Shown: piece after piece, positions 22,895 to 35,100 of the stretch
Numbering within the stretch: position 1 is the stretch's first letter
Layout: each line of letters begins with the position of its first letter
DNA from: Scolanthus callimorphus
Lineage: Eukaryota; Cnidaria; Anthozoa; Actiniaria; Edwardsiidae
Reading direction: 5' to 3'
Length of the DNA: 64,000 bases
Assembly (NCBI GenBank): GCA_033964015.1
Contig: CM066919.1
Location: forward strand, 20,896,146 to 20,960,145
The notes under the pieces: model-generated
Database searches by the model: none
Seen by the model: only the letters and a program-made list of their open reading frames with translations
Told to the model about the DNA's origin: nothing
Made by a program: the position numbers and the translations under genes

Positions 22895-23065
22895 GTCAAA
22901 TCACACTAATTTTGTAGGCAAAAACGTTTTCTGGTCTGGTCATTTGTCGTTTTCTGGCTTTCAAATCCAACTCTTTTCGCTACTAGTAGGCTATAAGTTA
23001 TAGCCTACTAGTAGCTCAACCAATCAGAAAGCAGCATTGACAATGGACAACTAGTGTGATTTGAC
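22895..23065. mobile_element. MITE with GTCAAATCACACTA ends
   Basis: Inverted ends GTCAAATCACACTA with TA at 22893-22894 and 23066-23067. A second copy in the opposite orientation is at 58482-58638, sharing the ATAGCCTACTAGTAG core. It ends 87 bases before an NLE1 exon. Confidence 0.8.
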
Positions 23066-23152
23066 TAATCTTATTTATCCCTAGGTTAGCGTTATCCCAC
23101 TTTTTAGGAACAGGCCCAAGATTGACGTACTGCTGTTAATCATTTTTTCTAG

Positions 23153-26100
23153 GTCATCAAGCTTTAATAAACCAAGTTTGTTTCTCTCCTGATGGACGCA
23201 TGGTCGCCAGTGCATCGTTCGACAAGTCCGTGAAACTATGGAGTGGAGAAACAGGAAAGTATGTCATCTAGGCCACGATCTCCGGAAATACATGTTTAAA
23301 ATACACTTCAGCTTTCCTCCTGAGGAGGAGGAGGAGGAGGAGGAGGAGGAGGAGGAGGAGGAGGAGGAGGAAAAGAACGTTGTATAGGCATATAGGAGGG
23401 AAGAAGGATAGAGGAGAAGAATTGTTGTTTAGCAAGAGTAAAAGTATTTTGTTTGGAGGACATGAAGAGGCAGAGGTGCGAAAAGGAGAAGATGAAGGAG
23501 GAAGAGGAGAATGTTGTTGAAGAGGAAAAAGGAGGGAACTATTGTTCAGGATGACGAGGGGGAATCTGTTGAGTAGGGAGGGGAAGCAGTAGAGAGAAGA
23601 TTAGGAGTATGAGGATAATGTTGAAGAGGAGGGAATATTGTTTATGAGGGGAGGGGGAGGAGGAGAGGGGGAACGTTGTTTAGTAGGGAGGGGAGCTAAA
23701 TAGGTAGAGGAGAGAGGATAAGGAGGAGGTTGTGATGAGGGGAAATAAAGAGGGAGAGAAGAGAGGAAGAGAACAAAATGGGGATGAAGATGGATGAGGA
23801 AAAGGAACTGGGAGGTTATGAAGAGGTTTGAAGATGAGGAAGAAGAGGAAGAACGTGGAGAAGGAAGGATGAAGAGGAGCAGAAGTAAGCGGATAGGGGT
23901 AGTATTGAGAGAGAGGATGATTAGCCTATTCTATAAAGGAGAGGTAAGTAGAGGAGAGAGGAGGGAGTGAGGAAGATGAAGAGGATAGGCGTGGTATTGA
24001 AGGAGAGGATGATAGTCTATTCTAATTTCTCATTTTCTCGTTGATCATTTAGATTTATAACATCACTGCGTGGTCATGTCAATTCAGTTTATCAGGTGTG
24101 TATTTTCATTGCGCATTTTGGTTTGTTATCGAGCTGATGGAACATATGGATTGCGTATTGCCCTTTGTGATTTCTTGCCAGGCTGAGCGTTTTACAAACT
24201 TTGAAATTTGATGGCGGAAGTTATTAAATCTTACATAAGAATGCTGTATAATGCTAATTTCAGTTCCTTTTTTTCAACAAACGTTTATGTACAATATGGA
24301 TTCTGTGTTGCTTATGCACACCCTGGCCTAGTTTTATAGAATTTTGACATCATAGCCCATTTAACCGCCAAACCATTATTGGAGCTTTGGCTTCAGCTCA
24401 GGTGCGACTGAAAGTGTGTTCTTTGTTTACACAGATTGCATGGTCAGCAGACTGCCGGTTACTTTGTAGTGGAAGCGCAGATAGCACGTTAAAAGTAAGT
24501 CCTTTCTCCACGTACAACACTTAAAAGGACACGGTCACCGAAAACATCAGACTTTAAACATCACCAATCATAGAAATAACAACTCGAACAAGTGAAAAGC
24601 GATTGGTGCATTAAGGTGGCTCCCGAGTATTTATTTCAGAAATAGACCTCAACTTCTAGCTTTTGTTTGACCCTGAAAAAATCTTCCGATTTCCATAATT
24701 GTTCTACCAGAGCTTAAGCAACCTCTGCACTACCAAATGGTGTTGTTCATTTGATATATTAAGCTCGTCTGTTTGGGATATTTTAAATTTTCCAAAGGAG
24801 GTGTTTTTAGATTAATTGTTATAACTTGCAAATTCGACCGTGAATGATCTTATTACCAGCTAAAATCGCATCCATAGTAACAAAGGTTTCCTCAGAGAAA
24901 TGCCCAGGTCAGCTTTTCCCATGCGATTTAAGTTGTAAACGGTGTAATAATTTTACCTCTAAAAATGTCTTATTCCACTTCTGAGTGTGCCGAGCGCGGA
25001 TATCAGAAAAGTAGGGAAGCTCTTCAGGATTATATCGGCTAATGTTCACTCTTTATTATAAAAGAGAAAATAGAATCGAGTATCTACAAAAAGCGATATT
25101 TAATAAACGAATGAGAGCAGCTTCTTGCCCAGAATGTGCTGTTGCTATAATATTCAATTCGAGCTCGAAATAACTAAATTGCTGGAATTGTTTCGTAAGT
25201 TTCTTTCGTGAGAGGTAGAGTACAACTAACTGAGAAGACTTACCAAGTTTGGACTCGTCTTTCCAAAAGGAGTCAGTGTTTCGTTGCTCCAACACAAACG
25301 CCAAGAAAACTCATATATTATGAGCGCAGTGTTCTCGCCTCAGTGCACTTCGCTAAATTCTTCACGTGCGACGCTTCCGAGTCCCGAAGTAAGACAAGTT
25401 AATATCCGGTAGCTTTTCCGATCCCGCGGGTCGAGAAAGCGTCGCACGTGAAGTATTTAGCACCATGTGCACTGAGACGAGAACGCTGAGTTCATAAACA
25501 TATGGGTTTTCTTGGCGTTTGTGTTGGAGCAACGAAACACTGAATCCTTTTGGATAATGTTTCTCAACATAGTATTGGAAAGACGAGTCCAAACTTGGTA
25601 AGTCTTCTCAGTTAGTTGTACTCTACCTCTCACGAAAGAAACTTACGAAACAATTCCAGCAATTTAGGTATTTCGAGCTCGAATTGAATATTATAGCAAC
25701 AGCACATTCTGGGCAAGAAGCTGCTCTCATTTGTTTATTAAATATCGCTTTTTGTAGATACTCGATTCTATGTTCTCTTTTATATAATTAAGAGTGAACA
25801 TTAGCCGATATAATCCTGAAGAGCTCCCCTACTTTTCTGATATCCGCGCTCGGTACATTAAGGAGGCTGCCTACAATTTTTTCTGCTCTCCACCACCAAA
25901 CTTTGTTTGCCTGCTGTTCAGGCTCAAAAACCTGTACCGGTCTGAACTTTCACATGGTTACCCTGGAGGGTTTGAACTTTGTTGTAGTGTGCATTGTGTT
26001 GTGATCGGAGTTGCTATAGCAACGTTATAACCACACCCTTGTTTATAATACGCAGCCATCAGACGCGCTGCGCGACCTAAACTTTTCAAATGACACCCCT

Positions 26101-29100
26101 CGCACTAATCCCTGAGTAGCTAACATTAATCACAGCAAGTTTGGAGAGCATTCATTGGGCCGATTTTATGTTATTCGAACGGACTTTTTCAGGCTCCAAA
26201 ATGTCAAAGTTATTTATGCCGCAAAGATTTCCTTGAAAAAGAATGGCTAATATCTGCGGAATTAAAAGATCCTTGCCGCCCGAATAATCTACAAACCCAA
26301 GGCAATGTACCAGCCACATTTCACTTCTTGGAATGCTTCCGATTTTGTTTGGCATGTGTTCAAGCAAACTGCAAAATTTGAGAAATTATATTATAAATCT
26401 TACGTTTGTTATAAAATTTACACTTTTCGCCTCTGACAAAAATCTCATATGATTTTTTTTTTTGATACTTCCGTAAATTAATCTTGAATATATACCAAAA
26501 ATAACCCTCTAAGTCTCGAGTTCATTGAAGTATTTTAAGGCACCGAGAAAAAATGCTAAACTTCACTACTCTTTCGGTTTGCTCGAGCCGGTTTTTGCCA
26601 TTGTACTTTGTTTTCACTTGTTGTAGCTTTCACTGGTTTTCCCTGTAATCAGTGAAGCGGACTACATTCCATCATGGGAATCAAACTAACTAACTACAAC
26701 AACAAAAGATAATGCATATTCTATTACCTTTTAGGTACAGACCATTACACGGATTGTTGCAGTCGAAATGCCTCCAAAAATAACCCGTAAGCTTCTGAGC
26801 TGGAAAAAAAGAATCCTGCAAGCCGGTTAAGCAAACGAAAATAGCAGCTAGGGCTCTCAAAAAATACCAGGCACTCCTTCCATTTTCTTTTTTTTTTTGT
26901 TTTGGCCGAATGAAGACAAAATAATTTGAGTTGCCTTGATTGCTAGTGTTGCTAAATGCCTTCTCTTTTCACGTGTTGGCTTGTGACTTACCTGAAAAGC
27001 CATTTAGTGACAATGAATATCGCGAGATAAGATCCAACAAATAGATAATAGAAAACATTTACAGCTTGGATTTGCAAGCGTTCAGGCTGGCCATATAAAT
27101 GTTTAACTTGACAGATAACTGACTTTTCTCAGACATCTCAAATGATAAAAACCACTAGGTAAACAAGAAAAGACGCGAACAACAATTCAGTATTTTTCTA
27201 ATCAACAAAATGCAAAGAGTTAGAAAGCTCAACATTATCAAGTTAACGTTCATAATAAATGTTGTTGGCTTGTTATTGCGTGACATTGTTTGCTACGCTT
27301 TGCGAGTCAGATGAATGTTGAGTCAATGGCCCATGAAAACTACAACACGCTGGAATGTAGTTCGCTTCACCGATTACAGGGAAAACCACGTGAAAGCTAC
27401 AACAGGTGAAAACAAAGTACAATGACAAAAACCGGCTCGAGCAAACCGAAAGAGTGGTGAAGTTTAGCATTTTTTCTCGGTGCCTTAAAATACTTCAATG
27501 AACTCGAGACTTAGAGGGTTATTTTTGGTATATATTCAAGATTAATTTACGGAAGTATAAAAAAAAAAATCATATGAGATTTTTGTCAGAGGCGAAAAGT
27601 GTAAATTTTATAACAAACGTAAGATTTATAATATAATTTCTCAAATTTTGCAGTTTGCTTGAACACATGCCAAACAAAATCGGAAGCATTCCAAGAAGTG
27701 AAATTTGGCTGGTACATTGCCTTGGGTTTGTAGATTATTCGGGCGGCAAGGATCTTTTAATTCCGCAGATATTAGCCATTCTTTATCAAGGAAATCTTTG
27801 CGGCATAAATAACTTTGACATTTTGGAGCCTGAAAAAGTCCGTTCGAATAACATAAAATCGGCCCAATGAATGCTCTCCAAACTTGCTGTGATTAATGTT
27901 AGCTACTCAGGGATTAGTGCGAGGGGTGTCATTTGAAAAGTTTAGGTCGCGCAACGCGTCCGATGGCTGCTAATTATAAACAAGGGTGTGGTTATAACGT
28001 TGCTATAGCAACTCCGATCACAACAAAATGCACACTACAATAAAGTTCAAACCCTCCAGGGTAACCATGTGAAAGTTCAGACTGGTACAGGTTTTTGAGC
28101 GTGAACAGCAGGCATACAAAGATTGGGCGTTGAGGGCAGAAAAATTGTAGGCAGCCTCCTTAAACAGAAGCGGAATAAGACATTTTTAGAGGTAAAATTA
28201 TTACATCGTTTACAACTTAAATCGCATGGTAAAAGCTGACCTGGGCATTTCTCTTAGTAAACCCTTATTACTATGGATGCGATTTTAGCTGGTAATAAGA
28301 TCATTCACGGTCGAATTTTCAAGTTATAACAATTATCCTAAAAACACCTCCTTTGGAAAATTTAAAATATCCCAAACAGACGAGCTTAATATATCAAATG
28401 AACTACACTATTTGGTAGTGCAGAGGTTGCTTAAGCTCTGTGAGAACAATTATGGAAATCGGAAGATTTTTTCAGGGTCAAACATACGCTAGAAGTTGAG
28501 GTCTATTTCTGAAATAAATACTCGGGAGCCACCTTAAGCTACGGCTAAACTAGGACACATGTAGAGCGCAACATTTTGTGTCCTGCATTTTCCCCGAGTG
28601 GCTAAACTAGGAAACATCGCACGCGTGTGTCTCGGACACATCAAATGTTTCTTGCGAAGAAACATTTCTTTGTGTCCCGGCTACAAAATTTGTCGCGCGC
28701 AACAATGTTTCTCGCGTGGCTAAACAGGGAAACATGAAAGAAACTACAATGTTGCGGGCTACATGTGTCCTAGTTTAGCCAGGGCTTAAGAGTACACTGG
28801 GAACATAACATGAATGGCGCCATTGAGCGCGCGCAATGACCAGAAAACGTTTGGCTGTACCATGTGCGCAGTTCACGTTAGATCACCGTTTTTGTTCGCT
28901 TTTATGGTTGTGGTATAATGCAAATGTCTTATTTTCCGAGATGGTCAAAAGGTTTTGCTGACCTTCTCAGCTGCGCCTCATGAGATCTCAGCATTTAGAC
29001 AAGTTTCTGACGTAATTCCGTGCGCGATATCAGATGACATACTACGGAAAATCAGAGGACATTTGTAAAATAATTTGAAAAAGTGTTGGAACAAAACGTA

Positions 29101-32100
29101 GGCCATTTCGGGTAAACATTTTGGACATTTTATGAGAACATAACTAAACTAAATTCACACAGAATAAACTATATCAAGATTTCCACCAGTGTATAGTTAC
29201 TTAACTAATTTCTAGGACTTTCCTGTGGTATGTACTCTTATTTCTTATCATCGTGGGCAATCCACACTGATTGATGATGACTTAAAGTGCCACTAAAGGC
29301 AGAAGTCAACTACATGTCATCCAAAAGATCCATTATCCAAGGGAACAGTAACGAAAGAAAAATGTGTTTACCGCGCGCCGTTAATATTTTATTGATTTTT
29401 TTTAATATTTCCGATTGGCGATTTTTTTTCGTTCAACTATGCGTTTTTTGCATCCTGTGGGGTGAACAATGGTTCCTGTGACGCATGAAGAAGACATAGA
29501 AAGTAGAACAAAGACCACGAAGAAGACAATGAAAGAAGAACAAAGACCTTTGTTTTTGTATTTTCTATGTCTTCTTCATGCGTCATAGGAACCATTGTTC
29601 TGAAGAACTTCTCCCCCAAGATGCATCGCGCATAGTTGAACGAAAAAAAAAACGCCAATCGAAAGTATTCAAAAATCAATAACATATTAACGGCGCGCGT
29701 AAAGCACATTTTTGTTTCGCTACTGTTCCCTTGGATAATGGATCTTTTTGATGAAATGTAGTGACTTCTGCCTTTAGTGGCACTTTAAAGAGTGGTAAAT
29801 CAAAGTCGGACCACTGTAAAACCCTGGAATTTTTTTAAACTATTGTCCAGTCTTTGTTTGGACTTTGTTTGGTAATCAAGCGTTACTTTTTGCGCGACAG
29901 AGTTGGTGCGGATTTGTATTTACCACGGCACATTGGTCAATCAGATCGTGAGTTGTGGTAAAAAACATTTTGTTTCCCCATTGTTTCTCAGGTCTGGGAC
30001 ATGAAGACGAAAAAGCTACTTTATGACTTACCAGGTCATGCTGATGAGGTAAAGTGCTCACAGGAAATACTGAACTATTTAGTACACTGCTCTGCCAATG
30101 AAAGCTTTTGAAAGTTTTGATTTCTTTTAAGGTGACTCATTCGAAATTCAAAATGCACCCAACTGTGTCTAGAGCGCAAATCTGCGTCGCCAAACTCAAG
30201 GCTATAACGTTTGTGTCTTTTCCTCTATGGTTATAATTCTTTTTTCAAATCCTACCTTAATGATGTATAAATAAGTTATTAATAACCGATCTTCTTGGAA
30301 ACATTTTTAGAAGTCACAATCTAAATTTTTGTGAGGCCCTAATTTCATATTCAGGTCGTACCAGAAAAAAAATTTGCCGGTTTTTTTGGCTCAAACTCCA
30401 GGAATCAATTCCAGTTGAAGTAATCTCAAATCGAGCTAAGTTACAGAAAATTCGTCGGAACAGAAACGCGGTAATAAAAATGCCGTCAACTTTGGCCAAA
30501 TTAGAAGCTGATTCTGCTCGGCTTGAATTGAATTTTAATAGTGCTCCGAAAACTCATTATTTTGGCTCTTCCTTCGGTACTTTATTGTATAGTAATGTAT
30601 TAAACTTTACGGAAGGTCAGATTGTAAATACGATGAACTACTAAAGTGTTCGAAAATTATTTACCGAGGAAAGAAATCGTGAAAGCGCAATGAATTTATT
30701 ACAAGAATGTCGCGTTAAACTGTGTCGTTACGTATTATTTCTTGCTAAGATATATATAGACGTTAACCTTGTGGCATTGGTAAGACTTATTAACCAAGTT
30801 TGACCATTATATGCGCTTATTTGGTATAGAAGGAAATTACAAAGTTACGACATTCACCCTCTAGTGTTGCACGCAGATTTGAAGCTCTCTTGTTTATGAA
30901 TGATAATGAAATCTGACGTTTTTCCAGGGGGAGCTCATTAGGCCAAATCTAATCAATAGCAGTCACGCTCCGAAAATAGCAATTGTCTTATTAAGTCCCT
31001 ATGGAACATAAAAACTTGCTATGATAAAAGCTTTCTTTGTTCGCTGATTAGAGTAGGCCTAAATGTGCTCCCCCTGGCGAAACGTCAGATTTCATTACCA
31101 TTCATAAACAAGAGAGCTTCAAATCTGCGTGCAAGACTAGAGGGTGAATGCCGTAACTTTGTAATTTTCTTCTACACCAAACAAGCACATATAATGGTCA
31201 AATTGGTTACTAAGTTTTACCAATGCCACAAGCTTTTCGTCTATATACATCTTAGCAAGAAATAATACGTAATAACGACACATTTTAACGCGACATTCTT
31301 GTAATCAATTCATTGCGCTTTCACGATTTCTTTCCCTGGTAGATAATTTTCCAACATTTTAGTAGTTCATCGTATTTACAATCTGACCTTCGGTAAAGTT
31401 TAATACATTACTATACAACATAGTGCCAAGGGAAGAGCCCAAAATAATATGTTTTCGGAGCACTATTAAAATTCAATTCAAGCCGAGCAGAATGGGCTTC
31501 TAATCTGGCCAAAGTTGACGATATTTTTATTACCGCGTTTCTGTTCCGACGAATTTTCTGTAACTTAGCTCGATTTGAGATTACTTCAACTGGAATCGAT
31601 TCCTGGAGTTTGAGCCAAAAGAACCGGCAAATTTTTTTTCTGGTACGACCTGAATATGAAATTAGGGCCTCACTAAAATTTAGATTCTGACTTTTAAAAA
31701 TGTTTCCAAAAAGATCGGTTATTAATAACTGATTTATACATCATTAAAGTAGGATTTGAAAAAACAATTCTAACAATAGAGGAAAAGACACAAAAGTTAT
31801 AACCTTGAGTTTGGCGACGCAGATTTGCGCTCTAGACACAGTTGGGTGCATTTTGAATTTCGAATGAGTCACCTTAAACACGAAACCGCGCTATAAAAGG
31901 GCCAGCGCCAGGCGTTTGTCACCTTTAGTTGTCACTCAATCGCCGAGCAGGAAAGAGCTCTGTTTCAGTGCTGATGAATTCTCCCTTCAACCCAACGCGA
32001 TATTCTCTAATTTTACGTCCTTCAAAATAACAAAACGTATTCTCAAACATTTTCATGGTTTATAGTAAAGGAATCTCATGATTCCATTTAACAATTTCAG

Positions 32101-35100
32101 CTTTCGGAGGGTCTCTTATTCTATTCTATCCTCGTAATTATTTATAAACACAAAAAGTACGCTGTCGAGTTATACGTTTGTACGGCTCCGATTTATTAAT
32201 CGCACTCACTACATTTCAAATATCTTTCATTTAACGACAAGAATATTACTGTTCTTAACCACAGCACAGTTACTGCGGCATGCGACCAACTAGGAGTCCA
32301 ACAAAATACGGAGGAACGACGGCGAGTCGTAACTGCTGTTATCTTTTATAACATGAGTTCGTCTTCAATTCAAAGCTTGATGCAAATATTCCCGCCCTTA
32401 GTGGTCCTTCATTCCCAATGCACTTTATGCATTGCCAGGTTGATCTTCAAAATTCTCTTGGCCGACAACGCTTATGTTGTTCAGAAAACGGAGCAAACAC
32501 AGAGTCAGTGAGTAGATTGAAGAGACTCTTGAATATTGTGAGCGTTGAATGGAGGCGGCCTTCTCGTCGCACTCTGACCAATAATAATGGGAACATTTAC
32601 AAGGTAAAACAAAGTTCTGGTATTCCATAGGCTTAGGAGATTCCTTGAGACTATTAATTGCACTTTCTCCTCCCTCAAACGACTGAATAAAACCATAACA
32701 TCTCTCATGGTTAGCTCTCCACGATCGACGTCGGCCCGCCATTACTGAATAACAACGGGCTTTCGATATCGGCCTCTCGCGTCCCTTATTCTTTTGTCAG
32801 AATCACTCGAATCCCGAGGGACACTCATACGCATGTATATGGTTGAATTACTGCTGTAAAAGATTATTGTGGGCTCTACAAAATGGCGGAAGAAGCCCGC
32901 TTCTTCAGTGGCTTGAATAAATCGGCGCGTAATTCAAATTGTAACAAAATCTTGACCATTGTTTGGCTAGAAACACATACATTCATACTTTATCCTTTTA
33001 TAGGTAGAATTGTTTTCAGTAAATGGTGTAAGTTTCTTTATTTTTAGCACGAAAATGGGCAGCATTAAGTTGTATTTTTAATATTACTCCTCTCTCCTCC
33101 TCTACAAGTTGGCTAACCGGCCATTTTGAATAACCGTTTGAATTCAAAAGGTGTGAAATGGGGGCGGACCTATCCCTTTTATAGCGCGGTTTCGTGTTTA
33201 AGAGAGATTTTCCAGGATTTAATATTTTGACACTAGTGGCCAAAACTCTTTAGTTAATAAAAGTCACTGTAAAAGTCTGAATCATCTTGATTTGGTTTTA
33301 GTTTGTTTTGGAAGGAATACATATAAGCATGAATTTGGTTTCGTCTCGTCAGTAAATGCTCGCGGAAACCTAACCTGGTATAACTGTATCAGGGAAATTC
33401 CATGACAATTGCAATTCTATACAAATCGTTTTGTTGTATACACAATCTGAAAGGAATGTTTCCGGGTTATCTGCAAGACTTTTTAACTGGGCACAAGCTA
33501 CTAAAGATTAAAATAAAGCCAACAATGGGTTTCATATTTTCTAGTCACTAGATTTTTGGCCACACGTTGCTCGGATCACTAAAAAAATCTGGTTTATTGG
33601 AACTTTCATTAGCAATTGTTCGGCTGCGAAAAAGCATAGTGTGGTCAAGTTCATATGTTACAAGTACCTATAGTGACAGTTTCATTGTTTTTTTTTTAAA
33701 GGTATACAGCGTTGACTGGAGTCCGGACGGTTCTCGTGTGGCTAGTGGAGGAAAGGACAAAGTTCTAAAAGTGTAAGCGAATCCAGACGTTTCCGCTATA
33801 GCTCTGTTCACGCTGACGTCATCCATTGTTATTAATGTTATTAATTGCCATCCATTGTTATTAACGTGCCAACCAGAGATCGATTGGTTTACAGAAACAA
33901 AGGGCGCTATTCAATCTATGGTTAGCACATTAGCATTACAATGGAAATGTTGATAAACTGTGATACCGCTTTATACTCATTCGGCATATGGTTTGCATAT
34001 AAGTACTCGTAGTTTGCTAGAGGCGTTTTGAGCGTGAAGACAACGATTTGGTTTCGGTTGCAATGTCTTCACCCGGAAATTATTCGCCCCTAAGGCTGGG
34101 GCTTAACTAATTCATCATTTGATTCAATATCTTCATCATTTATTGGACGCGCCAGTTCAATATTGTTGAACCGCAATGAGAACGTTCAACAAATGGAAGT
34201 AATATATCAAACACGAGACAGCGTGTTTCATCAGGATTTGCAAACACTGAGAAGTTGGTTGAAAAAAACGAGGTGAAGCCGAGTTGTTTTAACGGACTTT
34301 GAGGTGTTTGAATCCTGATGAAAAACACTGTTGAGTGTTTGATTTAATGCCGAGAAAAAAAGATTAAAATCTCAAACATCCATGCGAATTAAGACCGCGT
34401 ATCCCAACCTCTTTCTCGCTTATGATTTATTTTAAGCTTGATGAATTGTAAATGAGTTTGAGAAGTATAGTAGCCTGCTAGCCAGCTCTCCAGTGGGTTT
34501 TCCAGAGAAGAATTCGTTAGGGCGCGCGCGGGGTTCCTGTGGCGTCGGGATTCCTGTGTCGCGGGGGAGAGAGACACAGGAATCCCGCCCGCCAAAAAAA
34601 TCGAAAATCCGAAAAAACCGACTGGAGAGCCGGCTAGCAGGTTATTTGAGAAGTGGGTGCCAAACCAATAGCGCTGCGCAGATTCTAAAAAGATCACGAG
34701 ACTCAGACGAATAATTACTCTTAAATCCCATTCAGAAGCACGCTCGACATACGTGCCAGGATAGGAGTACATACAACTGTGCTATAATGAGTGGATGAAA
34801 TCCCATTCAGGAGCACGCTTCTCAGAAAACTGGGAAAATTGGAGACAAGTATATTTGTTTGTCTGAGTGTTTAATTAGTGTGACGTCATCTGTGCACAGC
34901 GCTATTCGGCATCGTTTAAAATGGTGCGTTCAACAAATGGTGAACAGGTTTGGCCCTATCAAAGAATTTGTTAATTGAGGTATCTGTAGAATTATAGTAG
35001 TCTGTTCTTAGGCTAAAAATATCAACGAAGAGATCTGCTTTCGTAATTATTAAGGGAAGCAATTTTCCTTGTTTTAACTGCATTTTTAACACTTTGGTTT

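Larger units (their letters stand above)
24615..28533. mobile_element. 3.9-kb TTAA-flanked long palindromic element in an NLE1 intron
   Basis: The left arm begins GGTGGCTCCCGAGTATTTAT after TTAA (24611-24614); the right arm ends with its reverse complement before TTAA (28534-28537). Arms match over about 1.2 kb, with breaks near 26670 and 27345 leaving a loop of about 660 bases. The left arm is longer because a second foldback element is nested in it (24986-25856). Each arm contains a 71-codon frame (26152-26367 minus; 27655-27870 plus) that is nearly identical. A TTAA duplication is typical of piggyBac-type transposition; no transposase is present. Confidence 0.88.
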
